In this document: positions 49,380-62,650 of the stretch, piece after piece | How positions within the stretch are numbered: the first letter of the stretch is position 1 | Layout: each line of letters begins with the position of its first letter | Source of the DNA: Sycobia sp. Sy_11 | Taxonomy: Eukaryota > Arthropoda > Insecta > Hymenoptera > Epichrysomallidae | Direction: 5' to 3' | Length of the DNA stretch: 64,000 nt | Assembly (NCBI GenBank): GCA_018907035.1 | Contig: JACCIC010000002.1 | Coordinates: forward strand, 2,558,501 to 2,622,500 | Notes under the pieces: model-generated | Databases searched by the model: none | Told to the model about the DNA's origin: nothing | Seen by the model: the letters and a program-made list of their open reading frames with translations, nothing else | Made by a program: the position numbers and the translations under genes

Positions 49380-51769
49380 ATAATAGACACGGTTTATCTG
49401 GAAACTGAAGCGGATAATAATTAACGTTGTTGCAAGATTCATAGAATTTCCGGACTTTTTTATACTGGAGATGGTACGGTGAGCGAGTGTTTTGTTACAT
49501 TTTTTGACGAAATAAAAAAAAATTATTCGTTATATTCATCAGACTTAACACAGCCTCCTCTTTGAATATCAGGTTAAAACAGGACCAACTTTAACGAGAA
49601 AAGGTACTTTATGTTTTTTTTGTGAAAAAAAAGAACAATGGAAGAATATTTTGGAAACAATGCATGGATTTGATATTGCTTTTAATGTGCACAAAAAGAT
49701 ATATGTGCTAATTTCTAATTATTTATTTTTTATCAAATTGACATATCATATTTTAGATACTAACATAATTGATTTTTCAGTAAATATTCTTAAGCTATTG
49801 TTCCTACCTTCGAAAATTCTAAAAATTTTCAGGTGTAGTTTTTTAGAAAATGTAAAAAGAAAAACAGAATCGACCTAATTTTCTAAAGGAATTTTCCTCA
49901 TAGTTCTTCTAACTATATTGTTTGTCTGGAGATACGATCTTTTGAAGATCACAAATTGATGAAATGGATATACATAACATACGTTTAGTACACACTCATT
50001 ATGTTAAAATAATATAAAATTAAACGTAAATAAAAAAATGATATATTTTCAAATTGCACTGGTATTTCACGTGTCGAGATATGAAAAGTTTTCAATGACT
50101 CATGCTGGATTACTTCGGAATAATCTCATACAAAATTGTAAATGATTTAATTAAAATTTCAAACTCCTAAAAATTTTACAATTCTCAAGGTAGAGTGTTT
50201 TTAAGTTCTAAACGTCGTTCGGTAAAATTCATTAGTATTTCAAATAATCATATTAAAAAACAACATAAAGAAGTGTATTTAGATGAAATTCTGGAAAACG
50301 TTTGTTTCGATCCTACACGTATAATCGTATAGTTTATGTGGAGAAATTTGAATTATAAAAGGAAATGAGTTACCTGATTAATTTGGATAGGATACGTCAA
50401 AAGAAGTAATTCCTTGTACAAGAATAAATGGACCGTGTACGCAAGACCAACATTAACATCGCCATTTTTAGATATTCACAAGTGATTGGAAAATTTGGAT
50501 AGTATAAATAAATGAAATGAGCTAAATAATTTCCTATCTAAAATCTAAAACAAAACTTTTGGTTAAATCTTCAGCGTTATTAAAGAATATCATCGAATAT
50601 TATTGAATTGGAATCTCGATTATGCAATTCTTGATGAACTGACAAGGGGAATCTACACTTGCACGCGATTGTATGGCATCGAATCTGATGAAAAAATGAA
50701 TCCTTTGCCCTTTTTTGGTTTAAGTGTAGCTTTAACTTTTTTCCTTTACATTTATTTTTAACAGAATACCGTACGAAATAACATTTTTACATTTTTTTGA
50801 CTTATTATATAATAATCGAATACTTGACATTCTTCCACACTTGATTACTTCGAACATAATTCGAATTATACACTTCGAAGTCAATACATGATTTAATTTG
50901 TACTATATGATACCTTTTTACTAATTTAATAATATACGAGATAATAAATTTATTTCTATTATAATTTTTCACTACATTTTAGAAAATATACCTACAAACA
51001 ACATTATATTAATGATAATAATTAATTTAAATACATAAAAATTTCATTTAATTGATATAATAGAAATAATATTGAGTAAAATACAATAAAGAAAAACTTA
51101 TTTTGACTGTACACGTAAAATTATATGCTTTAGTTCAATGAAGTTTGTAGATAGTGAGACATAAAATTAAAACAAAATAACGACAGTTCATTGTGCTAGG
51201 GCCTCTTATGTAGGAATAAATTAAAGAAATAAATTTATAATCTTAGATTTTATTGCATTAGTGTAACTAGGTATCATATAGTACAGTCGTACAATAAATC
51301 ATGGATTGAAAATGTTCCGAGAGGGTTCGGTATTCGATTACTGCATACAATATTTTAGTTCAAAATAAATTTTAAGAAGCTCGATTTGAACCAACAGAAG
51401 ATAAAGGATTTATATTTTCATCATACTTGATACGTATGATACATCTGGAAGGGATTGATTACCCGGTCACTATCGACTTCTGTCGTACGTAACAAATTAT
51501 ATTTCGTAGAATAGAGAATTTTGGAAATTTCCCAACGTCGCATCATTCCTCGACTAAACAATAGAAGAGAAGAAACATAATCAACCCCCCTCCCCCCGCC
51601 CTCGAGTAAACGGTACTACGAACATAATCTCGACAGAATCGATTATTGTCGAAGAATCGCCAATATTCTATGATATCGCCCACGGGCTATGACTATATAT
51701 GTACATAAAGCTCATCCCGCATGTCTATAATGCGAAATCGAAAAGTCTCGGATGAAAAATAATTATGGT

Positions 51770-51821
<52 letters not shown>

Positions 51822-51839
51822 ATATAATTAACGCTTCGG
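48812..51839. other. AT-rich upstream DNA
   Basis: TA arrays lie at 48898-48945, 49150-49195, 49323-49376 and 51774-51811. From 49.4 to 51.7 kb it is plain AT-rich sequence without arrays. No gene is supported. Confidence 0.7.
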
Positions 51840-51942
51840 GGGCAGACGGCTCGGCCACGAGCATCCACTTCCGTTCCCCTATCAGCTCTACCGCAGGTCC
51901 GCACACACGCATATACTACATGTACACATACAGCATCGTTCG

Positions 51943-51973
<31 letters not shown>

Positions 51974-52334
51974 AGGGAGCGAGAGGGAAGGCAGATAGGC
52001 CTTATCGCGTAACGGGGATCGCCCGCGGTAATTGCGGGGCGCCCTGCCGCGCTCTATGCCACGCCATAGTATATACGCGAGAGGAGTGAGGAGTTTTCGC
52101 GTTTTCGACCCCCCTCCTCCAACCCCATCGTCCTTTTACGGCCCTGGCCTCTGATGATGCGTTTATATATCGGCTCCGGCACGCGCCTGCGCTCGGCTTC
52201 CTGAAAAGCCAGCAGGGACATACGGGAGGAGGTGGAGGGGAGGGGGTGTAATGTACCGAGAGCCGTCGCTCTTATTCTCTCGCCGCACTACCCATCAGTA
52301 CAGTCTTATCTGATGAAATCTCTGGCTGTTATTA

Positions 52335-52393
<59 letters not shown>

Positions 52394-52730
52394 CGTGTCG
52401 CTACGCGGCTGACATAGGAATTCCAGGCGAGGCGTTTTTGCCGCAGTCCCCAGTCCTCGTCGTTGTCGGCGTTGTCGTTGTCGTTGTTGCCGTTGTCGTT
52501 GTTGCCGTTGTCGTTCCTGTTGTTTTATTTACGAATTCGCATCACAAGACCAGCGTGCGTCGCGGTTGTCGTACGTCGATGTTACATATTTATCGGATTC
52601 GACAATAGATCATTAGACGAAGAGTGTAGCGACGTGCTCGTGTAGGGCGGTCCAAGGGTGGCGCGCATCGGTGTCAATTTAAGAACTTTATTTGCACAAT
52701 CGCACGTGAAAGCGCCAAACCACCCGCCGG
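51840..52730. promoter_or_regulatory. CpG-rich island with a hexanucleotide minisatellite
   Basis: GC- and CpG-rich DNA (51840-52090 and 52180-52270) contains (GA)n at 51941-51967, a TA array at 52343-52392 and a (GTTGTC/GTTGCC)n minisatellite at about 52460-52524. It is a candidate promoter or 5' exon of fruitless or of an unseen gene. No splice-bounded coding frame is evident. Confidence 0.3.
52460..52524. repeat. (GTTGTC)n-type minisatellite
   Basis: Units of 6 bases alternate GTTGTC and GTTGCC, giving a loose 18-base higher period. Read on the minus strand it could encode Asn/Asp/Gly repeats, but an adjacent TAA closes that frame. Confidence 0.85.
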
Positions 52731-53642
52731 GGGGATAAATTTCGATGAGAGAAAAATTGCCGAAAAATACGCCTTTTCACTGATTTCATCTAATTTTCTT
52801 TATTTTTTCGATCTTGCGCGACTAGTAATATCATATCGTAACATAATGAATATTAGTAAAAATAAATAAAAATAAGTTGCAATTTTTTTTTCGGTAAATT
52901 TACCCCACCGACAACTTATTGTACTATCTTTTAACATGAAAAATAACAGCAGAAAATTGTAAAATCTAACTTTTCTTCCAGCAAATCAATATAGACCTAT
53001 ATAATTCACATCAAGGCAAAAAAAGATTTCTCATTGAACTTAGCGAAATCAGTTCGAACACTTGGGAAAATATCGCTGACGTTATAATGTGCAGGTTTCA
53101 ATAAATTCAATCATTGAACTTTCTCCAAAAATGTAAGAAACCGCCTGACTTGGCTGCTTGAAATGAGAACGTTTTTTAAATTATATTTATAATTTTTTGT
53201 TATGAAATTTTAAAAACTTGCTCATTAACGAGGCTTCACGAATCTATTTAAAACTTTGCAGTAATGTCAAATACACGAAATACTGCAAAATAAATGAAGG
53301 TCCAGTGTTTTCGTATTAAGAATCTTTAAAAACCGAGCACTTTTTGCTCAATCGGCATAGAAGAGCAATCGATATCCCCTTAATGGTGTTTCTAATAAAT
53401 TTAGAATTTCATAAAACATTAAGAATTATTTTATTAGCTTCAGTAAATTTATAATGATTTTACAGATATATTTTTATCAATTTTCCAATGTAATATAATA
53501 AATCTAATAGTTGTGTAGTAAATATAATAGTTTTTTTTTTAAAATGAACATAGTTTGCCGAATTCGTAGGACATAAAATTTTTAATTATTTCAATTATGA
53601 TGCCTATAGTAATATGGTGTCCTTTAATGTATTTTTACTGCA

Positions 53643-53774
53643 GAGAAAGTCGAGGAAATTAAGATTGGAATTTTGACGTTTCACGCCGGTTTTTATGACA
53701 ACGTGACGATCGAGAAGGAAAACGACGGTGAAATAAAGCATATAGAAGCATCAACATTGTTGTCAACATTATAG
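53643..53774 (+). other. Coding-like 43-codon stretch, possible exon or gene fragment
   Basis: After a TTTTTACTGCAG (possible acceptor at 53641-53643) the frame reads EKVEEIKIGILTFHAGFYDN, then VTIEKENDGEIKHIEASTLL, and ends STL with TAG at 53772-53774. The composition is protein-like (charged and hydrophobic alternation, no repeat bias), unlike the other short frames nearby. The frame is closed upstream by a TAA at 53625-53627, so a single-exon start is not available. I do not recognise the family. It could be a terminal exon of an unseen plus-strand gene, or a pseudogene or transposon fragment. Confidence 0.25.
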
Positions 53775-55030
53775 AAATTATATAAATAGAAGGATTTGAC
53801 TTTTCTAACAATCCCGTTCAATTAAAATAAAGCATATAATAGTAAATTTTGTACTTTTCACTCCGCAGTACTTAGTATCTTGTAATACTTTTCAATACTA
53901 TCTTAGAGGCGTTAAACTCATTCCTTTTAATCAAGAAATAAGTAATGCAGGTAACAATAACGGCTTGAACTAAAATCTCTTGATACTGATAATGGCATCT
54001 CTATAAAAATTATATGCATTTCTATTAAAATACTGTTACATTCCAGTCCAGACGCAGAAAAAATGAACGTGATCACTTTATGAATTAGTACATAGGTACA
54101 TAATATATACTTAATAGTAGATAATAATACTATACTTGGAGCGACAAAATTGATATTTTTCTAAAACGTACAGCTGTTCCTAAAATTAACGTCGATAAAA
54201 ATGGCCTTGAAAAATGTTAGTAAACAATAATAAGTTAGCCTTTTTTCAGTTTTAGGTTTAGATTCCGATGTCATTTAGATTCGACAAACTATAAAAATAA
54301 AAGTGCAGATTCTGTTTCTCTCTCTCTCTCTCGCTATCTAATTATATTGCATTGCCAGCCATTGTTTTTTGAAATCCACATTAATGACGAATAAAAAGTA
54401 AGAGATTGAACAGACTTCACATAGTCAAAGTAATAAAGTAAGATACAAAGCAAGATAAAAATATTACAAACGACATGTCTAAATCATTATTTTCCCCTAT
54501 TGCTGCACTTATCCTCAAAGTTTGAATGGCTTCAAGTAAGTCAATCCCTTCTGTTCTCGTTGGCGTCTATTCATATGTTAACATGATAACGGTACTATAC
54601 CCATTTATATAGATATAGCAATCTCTATTACTTTGTACCATTCTTGAAAATAGCACAATGTCAGAAATATAGACATGTTAAATTAATTAAAAGTTTATTT
54701 ATTTGCAAAATTGTGCGGGTGCCTTTTGATTTTTTAAATTACCTTACGTTCGAAGGTTTTACACCAAATGGTTAGTGAATCTTCAATCGGCATTATTATG
54801 TAGTAAATAAACATGTGTGTATGGGTGTGTCGCCTGACTACAGATAGTGATTCGATGCGAATTTAACTAAGACTCCCTCTAATTAAAATAACAACATCTG
54901 AGCCTCGTTCACGATTCGTTTCCATGAAGTTTTCAGAAATTTTCCACGATTTTGGATTTGTACAGTAATCATATATGTGTATCTATACTTGCGGGAAAAA
55001 AATTTATAAATGAAACTTTAATCAAATCAC

Positions 55031-55180
55031 AAAAATTGATAATTTTGATAAAAAACAAAAAGATTGACTATAATTTAATATAAGCAATATTTTATAATTT
55101 TGAGAAAAAATATATTTTATAAAAATTTCTAGTTTTGATAACAAACAAAAAGATCAACTAAAATTTAATGTAAGCAATAT
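55031..55180. repeat. Tandem duplication with 90-bp period
   Basis: The 60 bases at 55031-55090 and 55121-55180 align at an exact 90-base offset with about 80% identity. Shared words are TTTTGATAA, ACAAAAAGAT, ATTTAAT and TAAGCAATAT. Confidence 0.8.
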
Positions 55181-56043
55181 CTTTTTTAAGGCTAAATCAA
55201 GAATTTACGAACTATAAATTGAAAAATACAATATTTTTTGTTATTCTTCAACTGCCATTAGAATACGAAATACAAATTTCAAAGAAGAGTCCGAAAGATT
55301 TTAAATAAACCGGCTTAAATCTTATAGACGAAGCCTTTAATCTCTTTATATTTTAAAATTATTCCATGATCTATAAAGTTAAAACTCATGTAGACTCGTC
55401 TATTGATTCGAAGACTAACTGAAAATTGTGTTATATGTAAATTTATGTATTTGTGTTGGGAAGAATGTTTTTTTTTTTCTGAAAGGCCTTGATTCTCGAC
55501 TGAGAACTGTTGGAAACGCTTGTACAACTTGTCTGTGACCAAAGTTATGAAACTTTTTTCTATCGAGTAGAAATTTACTTTCGTAGGCGTGGGCAAAGGC
55601 TTTTTGACCAATACTGTACTGTATTGGTAGTCTTTAACTTTATATTTTCGTAGCATAATGTTGACATAATTTAGTACATTATTATTATCATTATTTTTAT
55701 TAACAGCGTATTTGTCGAATAATTAGCGGACTTCTTCTATTACTTTTTTCTAGTTTTTTTGTTGTTGCAAATATGTATAATTGACGCATGTCTCACGAAC
55801 TTTTATAAAAATCGTCAACAGTTTTTGTGATCATCAGTAAAATAAATCTTTAATTTCATATTATAAAGCTTAGCAGAACACATGAAGAAATTACAAATAC
55901 ACTTTTAAAATCTTTATATTTATACTCGCTTATATAATTTAGTAAATGCTCGTTTTCTGTGAATAGAACCAAACAAAAATAACAACAGCAACAACAACAG
56001 CAACAAAAACAAGAATGACAAAAGCAATAATAATAATCACTAT

Positions 56044-56066
56044 ATCATCACCATCATTATCATCAC

Positions 56067-56114
<48 letters not shown>

Positions 56115-56122
56115 TATCATTA
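56044..56122. repeat. (ATC)n trinucleotide microsatellite
   Basis: About 20 uninterrupted CAT/ATC units with ragged edges. The poly-Ser and poly-Asp frames across it are repeat artefacts. Confidence 0.93.
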
Positions 56123-59100
56123 TTGACTCGTAAGTGCATTCTTAATTACCAAAGTATTTATTCGAAACTCATACTACGATATTACGAAAGGAAAATTTTT
56201 GTAGGGATATTTATGCGTCATTGTGCTAATGCATTTTCTTGGATTCCGTGTGCACTGCTAGACTAAAGTTTCATTAAAAGTATATTACATCTATCTATAT
56301 AGATTGTACCCATCATTTTTACGGAATATTATACTATACATTATTCTCATCTTATAACTATCCAGTGTTTAGTTTCGAATTTTATCATTTATTTTCTTAT
56401 GCAGACCATGGGAAACGTTTATCTTCCATTAATAAATTTGTGAAGATAAAGATGATACGTTGCACTGACAAATAAAAAAAAAAACGAATAAACTTTTCAT
56501 TACAATCGTGTCGTACATAGTAAATTGGTATCGTAAAGTTCGGTCTCGCGATTTTTTCCAAGCAACTTTTTCAATATACCAATTTTTGGTATTCCATACA
56601 TATGGAAAATATTCGAAACTGTTAATTAAATTTGAATTTTATGCTTTAAAATTTCATCTATATACAGGCGGTCGTCGAACTTCATCTTTTTACCCCAAGT
56701 TAATTTAACGAGTTGTAACTCGATCGCGAATACTACAAATAATTGAAATACCCTATACAGCCCCGTAGAAATTTCCAGTTAGTTTGAAAAGCTTCCGGAG
56801 CTTTAACTTTTCTAGGGAAAAAGTTCGACGTCGCTGACTTATCGAAAAGTTGTTTATTCCATTTTGCTTGTAAAACTGAATTAAGACGTGAAAAAAAAAA
56901 ATTTTTCATTCTCAATGAAATTCTTGCGAATAATTAAATATTGCGCATACCTACTATTTTTATATGTTCAGTATAATCCATTTTATAATACTCTGTCTTC
57001 GTGTAAAGTTAATTTCATGCCTAGTATGAATTATTCGTTGACAGTTTCCTCTAAATGATTCAATGGCAATTTTCTCAAGCTAGGCACGAGTTATATGCGA
57101 ATAATCAATAAATCGACTTAAAAATTTACAGACGTACGACACTATTTGATCACAAATATTCGCACAGGCAGATCTATAATCCATAGTTATATCCGAGACA
57201 AAATCGATCAGATTTTCACTGATTCGTTTCTTCAAGTCGATTTTCTGTCTACATCTATAGATATAACTGTTCACTGAACACAGAACAAAAATTCGATTGT
57301 CCCAGTCTATGCAAGTGGCAAAAATTGATACCAATTAGCATATAAGCCTCGTATAACATCTCCATATACTAAAAACAGTTTGTGCCGAATGGTCTGCGCT
57401 GATTTAAATATAAAGTACTCTCGAAAGATAAGTCAGTGAATGTGCACTCAGTGATCATTGATTAGTTATGGATTCAAATCGCAGAAAGCGAATCACTGAA
57501 AATCGGTTAATAATTACTAATTTCATGGGCGGTCTTCAAAACTCACTGATGCGATTGTAAGAGATTGTACTGATTACACAATTGTTTGTCGCTGTTTTTT
57601 TCAGTAAGTTTTATTTACATTTCTTTAGAGATCAACTAACTGGATCATTACAATAATGTAGGATTCGCAACTTTTAATATTCTGGCAGGTTCTTCATGCT
57701 TTAACCGTCAGTTTATAAACTGAATACTTTTCAAAAATAAATTAGTACAAAGTCAATCAATGAGAGTAATAGGACAATTGTGGATTGAACTGTAGTAGCT
57801 TAGAAAGCTCACTTAAATTTCTCATGTCGTCGTTATATATTGTTTCTAGTTAATTTTCAATTTTTTTTTTTCAAATGAATTGAATCTGAATCGTTGCTTT
57901 CACTGTTTCTTTCAGTGAATTTCATTGATTTCTTCATACATTAACGAAGTAGATACATTATTGTCAGAATGAAGATTTTATGGGGCTCAGATAATTTTAC
58001 CGAATTTTCTGACGGAAGCAATCGACAATCGAACTGCTTCCCTTAATTCACAGTAGAAACCGAAGTCACTGAGAAAACCAGCAAACTTTTCACCGATTTG
58101 CACCCTCAGTGATATTATCATATTATAAAGAATTCCATTGAAGATAAGTAGATTTCGAATTGCGCATTGAAAATTCTAGCTCATATATTTTTGCGCATAA
58201 AACAAGCACAATTGGTCATTTGGGATTCTATTCGTTTGCGCATAATGTAGCTAAACGTGTAAGAATTCAGATTTTCTATTGAATTATTGAAAAAGGCAGG
58301 TATAAGTTTCTGGTGAAAGTCAAACGATTCTCATTTAGAATCATCGATATGCGTTACGTTATTACGCTGAATATGAAAATGCATGGGAGCATAAGTAGAA
58401 ATTTAACGATTTTCGTTTTGAATTCCAGGAAATACGTTTTTTTTTTTTATAGCCGGAATTGAATTGTGCGGTCTTGAGTTCTGATTAGGGATATCGATAT
58501 AATGTAAAGGATCAATTATAAATATGATTATATAAACGTCAGGTTTATAAATAAATGTCATATGTTACGCTTACTGAATAAACAGAAGAAACCATTATTT
58601 TAAACAGTACTATATTTATAAAGAATGAGTGAGTTGTCTGCTGTTTGGACATCCGCTAATTCAATCAAATAAATTATTCACCGATTCTCAGTGTGCTTGA
58701 CTTTTCACTATTTATAAGAGAGTGACTATTCGCTGACCATTAGTACACATTGACAGATTTACTTTTAGAGGATATTCATCTAGTTTATACGAAGCCTTAT
58801 TTATTATAGCTATGAATTGTATATATGGAATCGGGAAAAAAAAATTTCCGAAATATTAAAAAATTATCGTATTAACACGAAGCTCGTTTCAAACTCCGCC
58901 TCGTTTTAAAACGCCAACTGACGAGCGCGGCACCAAAAAAAAGAATAAAAAGGAAGAGTATAACCAAATTTGTCCATGCAGCTTTTTTTTATTCGAATTT
59001 GGAACGTTTCGTTCCAATTCGTGACACGCGAGCTTATACGTTGTGTATATAGGTATACAATATCAGTTGCACACAGGCGTATATAGAGCGGTTGAGTAAC

Positions 59101-59199
59101 TCGCAGTAATTCCTGGTAGAATATATGTATGTATATAGAGACCTCTATATATATACGTGTGCAGTGCGCGGAAGTTGACATAACGCAGTTGTACGACTT

Positions 59200-59724
59200 C
59201 CTTAAATTTACGACAGCTCACCGTGGCCCATCCATCCTTTTTTCGCTCTCTCTCTCTCTCTCTCTTCCACCTCCACCTCGTCCTCCTACCCGCCTCTCTC
59301 TCTATGTCTCATTCATTCTCTCTTCGTTATTCGTTTCGCGCTGAAATTCGCACACCCACCCTCCATATATAGCTACATCTATGCGTACATCGTACATCCC
59401 CGTTTTCCTCGCTCTATGGCCGTGGCGTCGCTATCGCTCGAGTCTCCCCCCCCCTCCCCGCAGGCCCCACCCTGGCTCCCGGAATAAATAAACACATCCG
59501 TCCTATTTGCAGCGCGTCGGTGGGCTGCGCAGTGCACAGCAGAGCGGAGCAGAGATCGAGCGCTTCGTCGCAATTTTCCCCGCGGCGTGGACGGCGCGGT
59601 GACGGCGGTGTGCAACCGACTCTTTCCGCGCGCGCGGAACTCCCCCCTCCCCCCCCCCGCCAACCGTCGACCACCAAACCTATATACCAGGTTTCGCGCT
59701 CGTCTGAGCCGCCCTTTGCTGCCG

Positions 59725-59760
<36 letters not shown>

Positions 59761-59870
59761 TGTGTGTGTCTGCAATCTATATGTACCCCCCCCCCCGCGC
59801 GCACACTATCACCCACATCACTATTAGCAGCGTTGTCTATCGCGCTTTGACTTTTTTCATGTTCTATATG
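59200..59870. promoter_or_regulatory. CpG-rich island with CT and CTG arrays
   Basis: CT repeats lie at 59237-59264, CpG-rich DNA at 59500-59660, C runs near 59646 and 59785, and (CTG)n at about 59724-59760. On the minus strand the latter reads (CAG)n. It is a candidate distal promoter or 5' UTR exon. Overlapping frames on both strands reflect composition. Confidence 0.3.
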
Positions 59871-59913
59871 GAAGGTGGCTAATTGTGTGATAGCAAACCA
59901 GGTTTATACCTGC

Positions 59914-59972
<59 letters not shown>

Positions 59973-61899
59973 GCGTTTGGTTGAGCAAAATCTAAAGATA
60001 TATAATTTGTAATATCGGAAAATATTGATTCTTATACCCTTTATTAGCGTATTGAAATTTCAAAAATAATTGGTAGATGAAAAAATTTATAATGCACTTA
60101 AAGACGAGGTAAAATCTTATCGATTTATACGCATTGCAGATCTGATGCATGTTTTTCAAGATATGAACCGAAATTCGAGTCGGTTATATTACAGAGAGAA
60201 TCCCAGTTATCTCGGGTTGATTGAACAGTACTCGATCGATTGTTCGATTTGGGAAGGGGGAGAGAGAGAGAGAGAGAGAGGAAGGTTTATTTTTACGATA
60301 GCTATTCGATCTATGATTGGTCATATAAATTTAGCCAGGGCTTTGCTCTGAGAGTTATTCGTTTTTTTTGTCTTCAAATTACTCCACTTTTTAAAAATGT
60401 TTTTGCAATATAGGAATTCCAAAATTTAAACTTACTTATTTGTGATTTTTACAAAGAGTGATACGACTGTGTATATTTACTACAAATGTTATTAGTCATC
60501 AAATTCGAATTGAATTCATTCAGATTACAGTATTTTGCCCTTACTCAATTTTGAATCAATGAAAATATCTCAAGTTTACAGTGTAAGTTTAATGACTGGT
60601 TAAGTAACAGTGTATATTTACACTCAATGATTCGATTTAAACTGAATCTCGATAGTTTTTCCTTATGGAAAATTAGATCGGTGAAAATTACTGTAATCAC
60701 AGAGATTACAGAGTCATAGACACTGAAGATTCCATAAGTGATTTCATTTAAGCACAATTGGACTGAATTCCAATTTACTGATTCAACGTAATACAAATTT
60801 GAATCAGTGTATAAGTACACTATAAATTTGATTAATTATTGTATTTCGAGTCCAGTGCTGCCAATGTAAATCAGTCAAATTCCCTGTAATGACTCTCTAC
60901 AATTATATCAGCGAAAAGTACGAAGATCCTATACGGATTAAATCAATGATCTCTGATCCGTATGCAAACACCATTTTATATCATTACTGATTGAATTCGA
61001 TGACTGATTGATAATGCACGGTAAATTTTATCACTGATTCAATTTCAATTGGACCACAGCAGTACAATAATATTTTATCTATTTAAAATTGAATCAGTGA
61101 AAACAATTCTAGTTGTGATGCGTTCAGCGATTGGTTACCTATGCATAAAGATCTATACGTCTGTAAGTCAGTGCTCATGCAGATGGTAATTTACATAAAC
61201 AAAAAATGAGCAATTCAGAACTGGTAAATAAGTTGACTGTGAATGCCACCGGTGATGGAATTTACACTTGTTTCATTGATATTTGTCAGTAATCAAAAAC
61301 TACATTATCGATACCTGCTGAATCTACTCCCCAAATATGAATCGGTGAATAAGGAGTCAAAGCTACCGAGACACCATGTGAATTCATTCGCCGATTGATC
61401 ACACAAGTTTACACATACACACTGGCCAATAATTTTATACGTATATTACATTGTGAATTTCATACGTCAATAAATTTACATTTGATGCTATTGATTTTCA
61501 ATAATTCAGATGGTAAATTTTGATTTTCGCGTTTTCAGCCCTACATTTGCCTGTACTTCTTTGGCTTCCTAACGAAACGACATTCTTATTCGCGATTTAT
61601 TATCGACAGACTTCTTTTCCTTTCGATTTTTTTTTTATCAGCTGCTTAAAAACAACCCTATCTCGAACGAAATCCTATAAAATCCGAATGATAAATTGGA
61701 ACTTTCCCAACAGGAAACATGACAATACTTTCGAATAATGTATTTGGCATCTCGGCACATAAGCTTGTTAGTCAAAAATTGCGTATACCTTCGTACTCTA
61801 TACGAGGCAGTATCAGTCGACGTTAATGTACACGATGGAGAACCTAAAGAGAAGCACGTACATAATAATAATGATGCAAGTGAGAAAAAAATCCTATTC
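59871..61899. other. Non-coding DNA, mostly AT-rich
   Basis: A TA array lies at 59917-59966 and a short (GA)n at 60262-60280. From 60.6 to 61.4 kb words of the type TCACTGATT/AATCAGTGA recur on both strands. The 93-codon plus-strand frame at 60070-60351 is partly GA-repeat translation and is not supported. Confidence 0.6.
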
Positions 61900-62057
61900 C
61901 CCGAGCGTGTGCCGGATTCACGTCCTCGCGCCGTACAATCCTGCGCCGAATCCTTTAAATTCCCACCTCCGGCGCGGCCAGTAGAATTCAAAGGGTCGGC
62001 CACTCATGAGAAAAAAAATCAGGAAAGAAAAAGGATAAAAGAAGATCCCCACTGTCT

Positions 62058-62088
<31 letters not shown>

Positions 62089-62650
62089 ATTCTCTCCCGC
62101 AATTTCGACCACTTCCGCCACCGTATAATGGCGCTTTGTATATATAATACTTACGCGCGTTGGCCATCGCCTACGCGCGCTCGCGGGGACCCTAAATCGC
62201 CACGCGCGCCGGAACCGAAAAAAGTCGCTTGGCTATTCTGAAGGTCGTAGGAATTCGGCGAAGCCGAAAACCAGTTCTACCGCATTCAGCTTGTATTATA
62301 AGGACACGTAACCTGCGGGCGCGCGCGCGAGAATATGACGCACCGGGGGGACGGCGCGATTTTACACGCGTATATAGATATGCGTGTTTACGTGTGACGG
62401 ACGCGCGTTTATATATATATATATATATATGTTTACGTATGGGCGGAGTGTTACCCGTGAAATCGAAAGCGACTGACTTTACCCTTCGCTCGAAAACTGG
62501 TGGAATGTCGGCGTTATCCGTAGAGTGTCGTGCGATCTTAAGGTTTTGTTTGAAAATTTTTCTTATGGAACTCGATTCCCATTCGGTTTTAGGGGGCCAT
62601 GACGAATTCGGCGCTCGACGCGTTACTTTTGCCCGTGATTATCGTTAATT
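61900..62650. promoter_or_regulatory. CpG-rich island
   Basis: CpG-rich DNA (62140-62360, with GCGCGCGCG at about 62320) with (CT)n at 62062-62090 and a short TA array at 62409-62430. Two overlapping plus-strand frames (61738-62241 and 62229-62648) have no recognisable domain and are partly repeat translation. Candidate regulatory island. Confidence 0.25.

Larger units (their letters stand above)
52731..59199. other. AT-rich upstream DNA
   Basis: It holds a 43-codon coding-like island (53643-53774), a 90-bp tandem duplication (55031-55180) and an (ATC)n tract (56044-56122). From about 57.4 kb AATCAGTGA-like words are frequent. No complete gene is supported. There are no TA arrays between 52.4 and 59.9 kb. 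Confidence 0.6.

Noticed and set aside
12000..57000. Scattered ATCAACA/TGTTGAT words as Transformer-type splice-enhancer sites
   Set aside because: They occur singly (for example near 12660, 35220, 39770, 44275) and not as the clustered 13-base repeats expected of a regulated sex-specific exon.
61738..62648. Two overlapping plus-strand frames of 167 and 139 codons
   Set aside because: They contain CT and TA repeat translation (SLSLSL, YIYIYI), overlap in different frames, and lie in a CpG-rich island where stops are rare.
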